A stretch of DNA of 23,519 bases from a virus, in the IMG/VR virus record IMGVR_UViG_3300023179_002972, positions 1 through 23,519 of that record. One strand, given 5' to 3'. The stretch's first letter is position 1, and every line of letters begins with the position of its first letter. Position numbers and translations under genes: made by a program. Of this stretch, positions 1 through 6,368 are shown piece after piece. Below the pieces are notes generated by a model, which saw only the letters and a list, made by a program, of their open reading frames with translations, was not told where the DNA came from and made no database searches.

Positions 1-1
1 G

Positions 2-103
2 TTTCTAAACGATATGAGACTGATTATGAACTATGATCAAAGTTCTCAATACGTTGATAATAAGTTAATCCGTACCGAGAACACTCATCTCATCGGACCA
101 TAA
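2..103 (+). CDS. possible C-terminal end of a plus-strand gene (partial)
   Basis: A plus-strand frame is open from the window edge to a TAA at 101-103. Counting from an ATG at 14 it would encode 29 residues ending in ENTHLIGP; it also reads open upstream of that ATG, so it may be the tail of a longer gene. It converges on gp32. I do not recognise the protein and no ribosome binding site is visible. It could equally be non-coding sequence upstream of the window. Confidence 0.28.
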   Translation, partial: FLNDMRLIMNYDQSSQYVDNKLIRTENTHLIGP

Positions 104-127
104 AGGGGGAGGATTAACCCCCCCCCC
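103..127 (-). terminator. G/C hairpin terminator after gp32
   Basis: Directly after the gp32 stop the minus strand reads a run of ten G, then TTAATCC, then CCCCC followed by TTTA. Five G-C pairs can form with a short loop. The U-run is only three long, so termination may be partial. The 10-C run on the plus strand (118-127) is a homopolymer prone to length errors. Confidence 0.5.
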
Positions 128-133
128 AGATAA

Positions 134-1063
134 TCAGTCTTCTGCAAGTTTAGCAAAGTAACTGAGTGCATCATCTTCACTCTCATCATCTTCAGCAACC
201 ACAGTGGCGGGACGAGTGGGTTTGAGGTTACTAAGTTCTTCACGAAGATCTTCATCCAGATCCTTCACATGACCACGGGTGTTATCTTCATCGAGATCTT
301 CAGGATCCTGATAGCGAGGAGTGCCTTTAGCACCAAGAACATAGTCAAGACGCTTCTTCAGTTCATCATAGGTCTTAAACTGGTCGGTAGCAACAAGTTC
401 GGCAAGTGAATACTGCTTCTTCCACACTGTTTCCATTGCGTCATCGTCATCCAGTAGAGCACCTTGTGCAGCAAACTCACTGGAATCATAGTTACGATAA
501 CCAGCAACATTCTTTGCCTTCAGTTTGAAGTTGGCACCTTGCCAGAAGTCAAATGGATCGATTGCTTGTTCATCTTCAAACTCGGGTTGCATTGCAGCAG
601 TCAGTTTATCAAAGATTTTTTTACCGTATTTGAACAAAAAGACTTTACCTTCATTGGCAGGATTAGCGGGGTCCTTGACCACATAGATGTTGCTCACATA
701 AGTCAGTTTACGCTTCTGCTTACGGGCAACTTCTTTACCAGCATCGGTGCCGTTGTTCCAGAGTTCGGAGTTCAGTTCTGAAACAGGATCTTTCTGACCC
801 AGAGTGGTGAGACTGTTCTCAATATACCAACCACCAGAACCTTGAAATGCGTGACTATAAAGTTTTACGAATGGTAGGTCTTCACCGTTAGGAGCAGGAA
901 GGAAACGAATGACGGCATAACCGTTGCCGCTCTTATCGCATTCGAGTTTCCATACACGATCATCGCCAGATGATGTGTTGTTATTCATTTTTTCAACTTC
1001 CTTGACCAGTTTTGCAGTCAGGGAACCAAGTTTGGATTGTTTTTTAAGATCAGAAAAGGACAT
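134..1063 (-). CDS. 32: gp32-like single-stranded DNA-binding protein
   Basis: Homologue of T4 gp32, the ssDNA-binding protein that coats template strands in replication, recombination and repair and contacts gp59. The 309 residues are close to T4's 301. A basic N-terminus (LKKQSKLGSL) matches the cooperativity arm, the core WKLECDKSGNGYAVIRFLP is the OB-fold entry, and the C-terminus is strongly acidic (EDDESEDDALS), as in the T4 protein-interaction tail. Where T4 has the Cys-rich zinc loop, this protein reads GQKDPVSELN, so the zinc ligands appear lost. The ATG at 1063 has a good ribosome site (GAGGTAA). It is the last gene of the gp59-DUF1825-gp32 run and also has its own promoter at 1107-1135. 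In T4, gp32 represses its own translation; the leader here contains a repeated element (see findings). Confidence 0.96.
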   Translation of the reverse strand: MSFSDLKKQSKLGSLTAKLVKEVEKMNNNTSSGDDRVWKLECDKSGNGYAVIRFLPAPNGEDLPFVKLYSHAFQGSGGWYIENSLTTLGQKDPVSELNSELWNNGTDAGKEVARKQKRKLTYVSNIYVVKDPANPANEGKVFLFKYGKKIFDKLTAAMQPEFEDEQAIDPFDFWQGANFKLKAKNVAGYRNYDSSEFAAQGALLDDDDAMETVWKKQYSLAELVATDQFKTYDELKKRLDYVLGAKGTPRYQDPEDLDEDNTRGHVKDLDEDLREELSNLKPTRPATVVAEDDESEDDALSYFAKLAED

Positions 1064-1106
1064 TTGGATTACCTCGGATAGTTTGGATTCGGGAGATTAC
1101 TCGGAT

Positions 1107-1135
1107 ATTATAGCAAAGATACTCTCATCGGTCAA
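1107..1135 (-). promoter_or_regulatory. sigma-70-type promoter for gp32
   Basis: Minus strand: TTGACC (1135-1130), exactly 17 nt, then TATAAT (1112-1107). This is the best host-type promoter in the window. The expected start is near 1100, giving a leader of about 37 nt before the gp32 ATG. It would allow gp32 to be transcribed separately from the upstream operon by host RNA polymerase. Confidence 0.7.
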
Positions 1136-1457
1136 CGTATTGTTTGAGAGATTCAATTGTTTTATTCATACTATTAAACAAGATACTCATATCAGTTTCT
1201 GGTGGAAATCCCATCAGAACAACAGATTTGCGAAGATTCTCTTTCATCTCAATCGCTTGGGGGTCATCGGAAAGAGACAAACGTGTATACATTACACATT
1301 GTTTTTCAAGGAGCACTTGTAGTTTTTTAATATGTTCCAATTTTGTTTCACGGTCCATCATACCAAAAGAAAGAATACTTCCGTAAATCTCCTCTTGCAA
1401 CTTATTGATTTCTTTCAGCTCTTCTTGAATAATATCAGAATCAAAAAATCTACTCAT
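1125..1457 (-). CDS. DUF1825-like protein of cyanobacterial type
   Basis: A 110-residue, largely helical charged protein. From memory it resembles the cyanobacterial DUF1825 family: FFDSDIIQEE at the N-terminus, FGMMDRETKLEHI, then RLSLSDDP, a G-x-P segment and a C-terminal helix (MNKTIESLK). DUF1825 has no firmly known function; it is near-universal in cyanobacteria, so a phage copy suggests host acquisition or mimicry. The start overlaps the gp59 end by 8 nt (translational coupling) and the stop lies within the gp32 promoter. Its slot next to gp59 could tempt annotators to call it gp33, but a better gp33 candidate lies at 2733-2993. Confidence 0.8.
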   Translation of the reverse strand: MSRFFDSDIIQEELKEINKLQEEIYGSILSFGMMDRETKLEHIKKLQVLLEKQCVMYTRLSLSDDPQAIEMKENLRKSVVLMGFPPETDMSILFNSMNKTIESLKQYVDR

Positions 1458-2040
1458 TGATTATTTCCCGTAAAATCTTTTTGTAATGGAACTTATCGAT
1501 ATTTATGAATGGTGAATACTTTTTGATTTTTAAACTTACTGTCTCCCACACTGGATCCAAAAGTTTCTTATCAAAATCTTCTGCAAAAGAAAAGATTCTG
1601 TTGTAGATTACGAAAGTTTCTAGCGATAATTTCCCGCTTAGAAACTTTTTGAGAACTGGTGGGTGTCCTTTGGAACATCCCAATACATCTTCTAATTTTT
1701 TCTCCAAGAACAATTCGCTGCTTTGTTCTTTGAACAAGTAAGTCAAACTCTGTTGGCGTCTCATCCATTCTTGATAGGTTCTTTCGCCAGAATTGATAAT
1801 TTCGCCAATCCATAAGTTACTTGGGGAATCTGCTGCTACAAAGTTTGATACTAAAAAATCTACGACTTCTTTGTCGCCATATTTCCTCGAAGTTTTTTCA
1901 AACCAGTATTTATCTCTCCTTTTATTAAAGGATGTTATACTTGCACGAGTCTTTGCACCATATTTAAAAAAATCATATTTTGGATTTGTAAAATGGTTTT
2001 TGAGTGACAAATAATGTTGGTAAGTTTCAAATGGTGACAT
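1450..2040 (-). CDS. 59: gp59-like loader of DNA helicase
   Basis: Homologue of T4 gp59, which loads the gp41 replicative helicase onto gp32-coated forks. The 196 residues compare with 217 in T4. The clearest match is KRRDKYWFEKTSRKY (residues 40-54), nearly the same as KRRDKYFFQKLSEKY in T4 gp59. FVAADSPSNLWIGEI aligns with T4's NLVANQDAWIGDI, and the C-terminal half keeps the all-helical pattern (GKLSLETFVIYNRI against SNIISFETFILLD). It is followed by the overlapping DUF1825 gene and gp32, close to the T4 order 33-59-32, but here two genes have been inserted: the SGNH-like gene between 33 and 59, and the DUF1825 gene between 59 and 32. Confidence 0.93.
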   Translation of the reverse strand: MSPFETYQHYLSLKNHFTNPKYDFFKYGAKTRASITSFNKRRDKYWFEKTSRKYGDKEVVDFLVSNFVAADSPSNLWIGEIINSGERTYQEWMRRQQSLTYLFKEQSSELFLEKKLEDVLGCSKGHPPVLKKFLSGKLSLETFVIYNRIFSFAEDFDKKLLDPVWETVSLKIKKYSPFINIDKFHYKKILREIINE

Positions 2041-2056
2041 AATGAATTACAAAAAA

Positions 2057-2716
2057 CTACTTTCCCCCATATGTCTTATATCGTGAAGTCTCAGTATCTG
2101 TCCAAGATCTTGGTTTGAAGTCAGCACCTGCTCCAGAACCTGTTACACCCCTCAATCTTGATAAAACTTTTGGTTGGGATGAAGTATTTGCAGAAGGTTT
2201 TGGTGTAGAAACAGGAGCAGAAGGTATGGGTAAAGTATCTTTACTTCCAGTATCATAGGATGAATAACTTTTTGGATGAACACCATCCTTTCCAGCAACA
2301 AATCCCCCCTTAAAATTTGCACCATATGATGATGAAAGACTAGCAAGTCTTTCATTTTCTTTATCATAACGACCTTTTGCTGCTCCTAAAACAGTTACAT
2401 TTGCCCCAGATTTTTTAAGAAGAGCAAGTTGTCTTTCAATACTTTTAAAATCACTAGGATTATTACTCACACCAGTTGAAACATTGACAGATTGCCCTTT
2501 AAATTTATCTGGATTATTTTTTAAATCTGATTGAAGTTGTGTATATACTTCGGCAGGACTAGCCCCAACTCGTCTTGTTCCAGGAGAATTTCCACCATAT
2601 CCAACGGCAATACTGTCACCATAATAATATTCAACCAAATGATCAGCAAAAGATGGTGAGGCCGTAGAGGAGGCAAGTAAAAACTGTCCGAAAGTTTTCA
2701 TTAATTTGCTTTTCAT
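2057..2716 (-). CDS. SGNH/GDSL hydrolase-like phage protein
   Basis: A 219-residue protein whose first 150 residues look like an SGNH (GDSL) hydrolase: YYGDSIAVGYG (nucleophile Ser at about 35), a central Gly region, VSNNPSDF in the position of the GxND block, and DGVHPKSY (residues 144-151) as the D-x-x-H block. Such domains hydrolyse ester or acetyl groups, often on polysaccharides. The last 65 residues are Ser/Pro/Thr/Lys-rich, a linker-like tail, which fits a virion-attached enzyme. ATG codons at 2716 and 2701 are both possible; the second (MKTFGQFLL) resembles the N-termini of several cyanophage virion proteins and leaves room for a leader after the late-promoter-like motif at 2725-2732. 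It sits between gp33 and gp59, genes that are adjacent in T4. The fold assignment is by motif only. Confidence 0.72.
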   Translation of the reverse strand: MKSKLMKTFGQFLLASSTASPSFADHLVEYYYGDSIAVGYGGNSPGTRRVGASPAEVYTQLQSDLKNNPDKFKGQSVNVSTGVSNNPSDFKSIERQLALLKKSGANVTVLGAAKGRYDKENERLASLSSSYGANFKGGFVAGKDGVHPKSYSSYDTGSKDTLPIPSAPVSTPKPSANTSSQPKVLSRLRGVTGSGAGADFKPRSWTDTETSRYKTYGGK

Positions 2717-2724
2717 TATAAGTT

Positions 2725-2732
2725 TATTTATT
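2725..2732 (-). promoter_or_regulatory. late-promoter-like AATAAATA
   Basis: Minus strand AATAAATA, one mismatch from the T4 late element TATAAATA, between the gp33 stop and the SGNH-like gene. It overlaps no coding sequence. The predicted start lies just downstream, favouring use of the ATG at 2701. Confidence 0.4.
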
Positions 2733-2993
2733 TCAAAGAGGAAGTTTTGCTTTTGAAGTTTTCTTCATAAAGTTTAGATTAATCGCATCATATTTCAACC
2801 TCTCTTTGAGAGGTTTTGAAATCAAACGAGCAATAGTATCAACTTCAATATTATTTATTTCACAATAATGACAAATAGCATCAATATAGTTACACTTCTC
2901 GTCTGTGACTATTTTTTCTATCTCTAAAGAAAACTTAGAAGGGGTTAAAAACTTATTCTGGATCGCTTGTTCTAGTTCTTTATTTGGTTCCAT
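2733..2993 (-). CDS. 33: gp33-like late transcription co-activator
   Basis: An 86-residue protein that I align with T4 gp33, the small co-activator that binds the RNA polymerase beta flap and links it to the sliding clamp at late promoters. The matching part is the C-terminal two-thirds: SLEIEKIVTDEKCNYIDAI here against FIIEKMVEEFGMSYLEAT in T4, then YCEINNIEVDTIARLIS against FLEENSIPETQFAKFIP, then a conserved tail with a basic end. An upstream in-frame ATG at 3098 exists, but the ATG at 2993 has a strong ribosome site (TTGGAGATCT) and overlaps the nuclease gene by only 14 nt, so I choose it. T4 gp33 has 112 residues; this one lacks most of the N-terminal part, as expected for a compact cyanophage form. 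Confidence 0.82.
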   Translation of the reverse strand: MEPNKELEQAIQNKFLTPSKFSLEIEKIVTDEKCNYIDAICHYCEINNIEVDTIARLISKPLKERLKYDAINLNFMKKTSKAKLPL

Positions 2994-3660
2994 AGATCTC
3001 CAACTTATCTCTAACAAACTCTCCAATGTATTGGGTAAGGAGTTTGATGTATTTTGATTTTTCTCTTTCTTCATAAACGATGCATTCTCCATTTTCACAA
3101 GCCATAATGATTACAAGTTTTTTGACTGAGATACCAGTCAGTTCGTATAGCATACAACCATATGCCATACATTGAACAAAGTAGTGTTCAATCCACTCTC
3201 GTGGTTTTGGTTTTTTAGAAGTCTTAAAGTCTATTATTGCTAACTCGCCGTCATATTCGGCGATGCAGTCAACAGTCCCAGCAATACCAAGTTGTTTGCT
3301 GTATAAGGATCCTTCAAGGGCGTAAATGTTATTTATACGTTTTAGATATGTCTTTGAAATATTAAATAAGAAATCTGATAAAGGTTGTACCGAAGGAAGA
3401 TCACGATTATGAAGATAGTTTTCCACAAGTGTGTGCATATCCGTTCCACGACTAGTTGCCTGTCGTGTAATTTTATCCGCTTCTTCTTCACCAACTTTTT
3501 TACGCCAGTTAGCAAATATCTGGCGATTTTTATGACTTGTTACGGAAGTAATAGAAACTAATTTTAAAAGTTTTTTTGCATCGGGAACTTTATAGTAACG
3601 GACACCATCAATGGTTTCACGCTCCAACTGAGGGAGTTCAATATTAATATGATTAAACAT
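2980..3660 (-). CDS. PD-(D/E)XK family exonuclease
   Basis: A 226-residue RecB/Cas4-like nuclease. Motifs in order: RGTDMHTLVENYL (residues 71-83), Glu117, the catalytic Asp131 in GIAGTVDCI, and IIDFKTSKK with Asp144 and Lys146 forming the D-x-K centre; a Gln/Tyr-containing helix follows (YFVQCMAYGCMLYEL, motif QxxxY). This architecture is that of phage exonucleases related to mitochondrial MGME1, which trim single-stranded DNA ends in replication and recombination or degrade host DNA. No Fe-S cysteines of the AddB/Cas4 type are seen. It lies between PhoH (1-nt overlap) and gp33 (14-nt overlap), so it is translated as part of the replication operon. Confidence 0.85.
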   Translation of the reverse strand: MFNHINIELPQLERETIDGVRYYKVPDAKKLLKLVSITSVTSHKNRQIFANWRKKVGEEEADKITRQATSRGTDMHTLVENYLHNRDLPSVQPLSDFLFNISKTYLKRINNIYALEGSLYSKQLGIAGTVDCIAEYDGELAIIDFKTSKKPKPREWIEHYFVQCMAYGCMLYELTGISVKKLVIIMACENGECIVYEEREKSKYIKLLTQYIGEFVRDKLEIYGTK

Positions 3661-4418
3661 TAAAAACCTTCTTCTATTTTTGCGAGGATGTATTCTTTAA
3701 CAAGTCCAGAGCGAACAATATCTTCTACACCAAACTCAATTATATCAAAAGATGGCATTTTACGCAAGATGCTCATAAAATCTACGATTCCATTTCTCTC
3801 ATTTGTTTTTTGTAAATCTGATTGAGAGGCATCTCCACAGAAACAAATCTTGGTGTTTTCACCAACACGAGTAATAATAGAGTCAAGTTCGTGGAAGTTT
3901 AGGTTTTGAAACTCATCCACAATAATAATCGAGTTATCCAGTGTAGTTCCGCGAAGGAATGAAGTTGACCAGAACTTAATGGTTTCTTGTGACTTCAAGT
4001 TTCCATATAGCATTTCAAAGTCTGCATCAGAAGGCATTTGAAACATATACTTCACCATATTCTTATAAGGAATCTGGTAAATATCTGCCTTATCTTCGTG
4101 AGAACCAGGAAGGAAACCAATCTCTCTTGTGGCAACTAATGAACGAACAAGATAGATTCTTTCATAAGGAGACTGCTCATTTAGAACATCTTGTAGAGCA
4201 TTATACAGAGTAATAAAGGTCTTACCAGTTCCAGCACATCCATAAGCAACGATATGCTTTCCATCAGAGTAAGATTCAAATAATTTTTTTTGATTATCTG
4301 TAAGAGGATCAATATCAATTAAATAGTCAGAACTTAGAGGTTTTTTTCTCTTCATTTGCTTTGCAGTCAGATCAACTTCAATAGATTGATTAATGTTGCC
4401 TCTTTTTCTTCTTGCCAT
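3660..4418 (-). CDS. phoH: PhoH-like P-loop ATPase
   Basis: A 252-residue PhoH-family ATPase. Walker A is GCAGTGKT (residues 60-67) and Walker B is SIIIVDEFQNL; NTKICFCGDASQSDL corresponds to the sensor segment with GD-x-x-Q. The N-terminus is short and basic (MARRKRGN), with none of the N-terminal extensions found in bacterial PhoH2 toxins. PhoH is among the commonest auxiliary genes in marine cyanophages. It is linked to phosphate stress in E. coli, but its phage role is unresolved; the family is related to helicase-type ATPases and its position beside an exonuclease suggests nucleic-acid work. The ATG at 4418 follows the upstream gene by 9 nt. Confidence 0.93.
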   Translation of the reverse strand: MARRKRGNINQSIEVDLTAKQMKRKKPLSSDYLIDIDPLTDNQKKLFESYSDGKHIVAYGCAGTGKTFITLYNALQDVLNEQSPYERIYLVRSLVATREIGFLPGSHEDKADIYQIPYKNMVKYMFQMPSDADFEMLYGNLKSQETIKFWSTSFLRGTTLDNSIIIVDEFQNLNFHELDSIITRVGENTKICFCGDASQSDLQKTNERNGIVDFMSILRKMPSFDIIEFGVEDIVRSGLVKEYILAKIEEGF

Positions 4419-4427
4419 ACTAGTAGG

Positions 4428-4670
4428 TTAGATTTTTTTTACACGTGAACCAGGGGCTTTACTTGCTTTTGCGAGTACATCATTCCATCCAGGATTTTTT
4501 GCAACAAGTTTATCCTTCCACTCACCAACTTCTCCTGGTGTAGCACATCCTTGTGACCAATCTCTGGACCACTGGGGATTGTCTTTATACCACTGGGTAA
4601 TGTCGTGAACGCTCATTTCAATCACTTTTTTTTCACCAGTTTCCTTGTTTATAATTGGATATATTGCCAT
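4428..4670 (-). CDS. FmdB-like small conserved cyanophage protein
   Basis: An 80-residue protein starting MAIYPIINKETGE with a typical FmdB-type layout: short beta N-terminus, a helix with a K-x-NPQW segment, then a C-terminal part (NPGWNDVLAKASKAPG) that recalls the Gly-F-x-D-V-L tail of cyanophage FmdB-like regulators. The zinc-ribbon cysteines of bacterial FmdB proteins are absent (one Cys only), so any metal role is doubtful. Function unknown. It lies upstream of PhoH in the same operon and has a late-promoter-like motif 23 nt before its start, so it may be expressed from an extra promoter. Family assignment is by recalled resemblance. Confidence 0.72.
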   Translation of the reverse strand: MAIYPIINKETGEKKVIEMSVHDITQWYKDNPQWSRDWSQGCATPGEVGEWKDKLVAKNPGWNDVLAKASKAPGSRVKKI

Positions 4671-4692
4671 TTGTTAAAATAATTTACAAAAA

Positions 4693-4700
4693 TATTTATT
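4693..4700 (-). promoter_or_regulatory. late-promoter-like AATAAATA
   Basis: Minus strand AATAAATA overlapping the stop codon of the 52-aa gene, 23 nt upstream of the ATG at 4670. The same 8-mer occurs at 2725 and 17427, each time just before a gene start. Confidence 0.38.
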
Positions 4701-4854
4701 CTATGCAAATAGATGGTGCATCATCACATTCGATGCAATTGATGCACTCGTCGATGTCTGGATTCTTTTTTAGAAAATCTTGAAACTCTTGTTCAGTTAA
4801 AAGAATCTTAAATATATTGCCAGTAAGATGATCTTTGATACAGTAAGATTTCAT
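4696..4854 (-). CDS. 52-aa acidic Cys-rich peptide
   Basis: A small protein beginning MKSYCIKDHLTGNIFKI and ending in an acidic Cys cluster (CINCIECDDAPSICIE) with four Cys in 13 residues. The middle, LTEQEFQDFLKKNPDIDEC, is reminiscent of the helix in FmdB-like proteins such as its downstream neighbour, so the two may be divergent relatives. I chose the ATG at 4854, which follows the ThyX stop by 4 nt; an upstream ATG at 4899 would add 15 residues overlapping ThyX. Neither has a clear ribosome site, which suggests reinitiation after ThyX. Function unknown; metal binding is possible. Confidence 0.65.
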   Translation of the reverse strand: MKSYCIKDHLTGNIFKILLTEQEFQDFLKKNPDIDECINCIECDDAPSICIE

Positions 4855-4858
4855 TTTC

Positions 4859-5614
4859 TTAAGGAGATAATCTAGCTTTATGTAGTCTCTTTTCTTCATA
4901 ATAACTAAAAATCTCAGGAACCCATTCTTTAATGATAGGAACCATACCTTCACAGAGTGCCTGAATCTCTACCTGAGCATCTAGTTTTGCACGAAGATCT
5001 AAGAAGTGGAGTGCTGCTCTTAGTGAAAATGAAACTACAAAGTTCTGACGAATGTTCTGAGGAAGATAATCTCTCAGATGCTCTTCTGCCATACCACGCT
5101 TTTCATAACCTTCTGCATAACGCTCAGATGCCGCTAGACAGAACTTTAACTGCCTTTCGTAATCTTCTCTTGTCCATTCGTATTTGTGCCCCTTACGATC
5201 CAAATACAACCCCTCTGGGCGAACATAATAAACTTCTTCGGGTCTTAGATCACCCTTAGCAACTTTTAGAACACGGCGTCCAGTATAACGCTGCGATTGA
5301 ACATCAAATGATACACCAACACGATGAGTTCTTGCCTGAACCATTACATTATGAACAAATCCAGCACAGTCCAAAGTGATTGCAGGATGTTCCAACGGTC
5401 CCCAATGACCTCTTTCATTTGCAAGTAATTGGTCCACAACCCATTTTCCACATTCTTTTTCAAATGGAATATCTTTCGTATGAATGGGTTCCTCAGAGTA
5501 ATCATTCTTTCCTGCCTGATAAACAAGAGTTTGCGAAAGTTGTGTCTTCTGAAGCAACACAACTTTCATATTCTTATCTAGTTCTAAAAGATCTTTTGCT
5601 TTAATAGGTTTCAT
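4859..5614 (-). CDS. thyX: flavin-dependent thymidylate synthase ThyX
   Basis: A 251-residue ThyX, which makes dTMP from dUMP using methylenetetrahydrofolate, FAD and NADPH. The signature is RTHRVGVSFDVQSQR (residues 95-109), matching the ThyX motif around RHR-x7-S. HWGPLEHPAI (70-79) is the conserved N-terminal block, and the C-terminal LRAALHFLDLR-x4-AQVEI block holds the conserved catalytic Arg region. Length is in the normal range. Cyanophages carry ThyX to supply dTMP during infection, and it lies here with glutaredoxin, another nucleotide-pathway gene, about 2.5 kb upstream. Its start overlaps the previous gene's stop as ATGA (4 nt). Confidence 0.96.
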   Translation of the reverse strand: MKPIKAKDLLELDKNMKVVLLQKTQLSQTLVYQAGKNDYSEEPIHTKDIPFEKECGKWVVDQLLANERGHWGPLEHPAITLDCAGFVHNVMVQARTHRVGVSFDVQSQRYTGRRVLKVAKGDLRPEEVYYVRPEGLYLDRKGHKYEWTREDYERQLKFCLAASERYAEGYEKRGMAEEHLRDYLPQNIRQNFVVSFSLRAALHFLDLRAKLDAQVEIQALCEGMVPIIKEWVPEIFSYYEEKRLHKARLSP

Positions 5615-5790
5615 TTAGTTTTAAATCCTTTTGATGTTTGTGCTTCTAGTTCTGCAAGTTCTTTTTTTACTGTTCGCAGTTGAGATTTCATTTCTTTAAT
5701 TTTATCTTGAGAATATAAATGTTCTTGTTTAAGTAGACGCTCTAAAAGTTTTACAAGTTTTCTTACTTTACTAGTCGGGATAACCATCAT
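5611..5790 (-). CDS. 59-aa coiled-coil protein
   Basis: A short, highly charged protein, predicted almost entirely helical (KLVKLLERLLKQEHLY, then KIKEMKSQLRTVKKEL) with heptad-like Leu/Val spacing, suggesting a coiled coil. It is coupled to ThyX by an ATGA overlap and overlaps the end of the 58-aa gene by 20 nt. Candidate ATGs are 5790 and 5787; there is no clear ribosome site, which again suggests translational coupling. No family recognised. Confidence 0.65.
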   Translation of the reverse strand: MMVIPTSKVRKLVKLLERLLKQEHLYSQDKIKEMKSQLRTVKKELAELEAQTSKGFKTK

Positions 5791-5947
5791 CGTCAAAAAT
5801 TTCGTCGTAATCTAAAGCAGGTTTTTGTATTAGTTTTGATTCTGCAGATATTGAATATGCAGAAACATCAGAATATATTTCCACTTTTAAAGAATCAATT
5901 AAAAGTTCTAGATTGCGGATTATTAGTTTAAGTTTTTCTTTATCCAT
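5771..5947 (-). CDS. 58-aa acidic small protein
   Basis: A short gene starting MDKEKLKLIIRNLELLIDSL and ending YDEIFDDDGYPD. The N-terminal half is an amphipathic helix, the end is very acidic. The tail with the D-D-x-GYPD pattern is one I associate with small cyanophage proteins. It starts inside the stop region of the gene upstream (8-nt overlap) and its own end overlaps the next gene, so it is embedded in a tight run of small genes. A weak ribosome site (GTGAGAT) precedes the ATG. Function unknown. Confidence 0.65.
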   Translation of the reverse strand: MDKEKLKLIIRNLELLIDSLKVEIYSDVSAYSISAESKLIQKPALDYDEIFDDDGYPD

Positions 5948-6140
5948 TTATCTCACAAATAAGAAGACCAAAGTAATGATTAATCTCATCGATTAAAATT
6001 AACTTCTCTGAGGTAGAGAGGAATACTCTCCCAGAAGTTGCCTTATCAAGCATTTTACTCAAATGATTTGCTAGTTCTTGAGAATATTTGAGTCTGATTC
6101 TTTCTTCTCGGTTCATTACATCTTTTTTAAAATATCTCAT
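5940..6140 (-). CDS. small helical protein
   Basis: A protein of about 66 residues, mostly helical (EERIRLKYSQELANHL, STSEKLILIDEINHYFGLLI). Possible ATGs are at 6155, 6140 and 6116. I use 6140; 6155 lies inside the U-run of the terminator at 6156-6178. There is no good ribosome site for any of them. Being the first gene after a terminator it needs either read-through or its own promoter, which I cannot identify. Function unknown. Confidence 0.6.
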   Translation of the reverse strand: MRYFKKDVMNREERIRLKYSQELANHLSKMLDKATSGRVFLSTSEKLILIDEINHYFGLLICEING

Positions 6141-6155
6141 TATTGATTTTAACAT

Positions 6156-6178
6156 AAAAAAAGAGGGGTGTAAACCCC
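6156..6178 (-). terminator. rho-independent terminator of the riboswitch unit
   Basis: On the minus strand GGGGT-TTAC-ACCCC forms a 5-bp stem with a 4-nt loop, followed by CTC and then seven T. It lies 17 nt after the stop of the 43-aa gene and closes the transcription unit that starts near the riboswitch. Confidence 0.65.
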
Positions 6179-6194
6179 ACCCCCCCAAAAAATA

Positions 6195-6326
6195 TTATTT
6201 GAGTGATGCTAGTTGTGCCGCTTTACGACGCTGTTCTTTTTGAATTTGTTCTTTAATCAGTTGAAGAACATTGATCTTACGATCTTCAACGTTACACTTA
6301 ACACTGCGATGAGTTGCTGTTGTCAT
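6195..6326 (-). CDS. 43-aa basic micro-protein
   Basis: A 43-residue protein starting MTTATHRSVKCNVEDRK and ending in a basic amphipathic helix (LIKEQIQKEQRRKAAQL). The ribosome binding site AAAGGAG lies 9 nt before the ATG and is among the best in the window, which strongly supports translation despite the small size. It is the second gene of the unit behind the glutamine riboswitch and is followed by a terminator. The basic helix could bind RNA, DNA or a host protein; nothing more can be said. Confidence 0.75.
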   Translation of the reverse strand: MTTATHRSVKCNVEDRKINVLQLIKEQIQKEQRRKAAQLASLK

Positions 6327-6368
6327 TAGGTTTGCTCCTTTACTTGTTTAGGGTGAGGTAACGTTCCT

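Noticed and set aside
464-781. Plus-strand frames opposite gp32, thyX, RCC1 and other genes
   Set aside because: They mirror well-supported minus-strand genes, have unlikely compositions and no ribosome sites.
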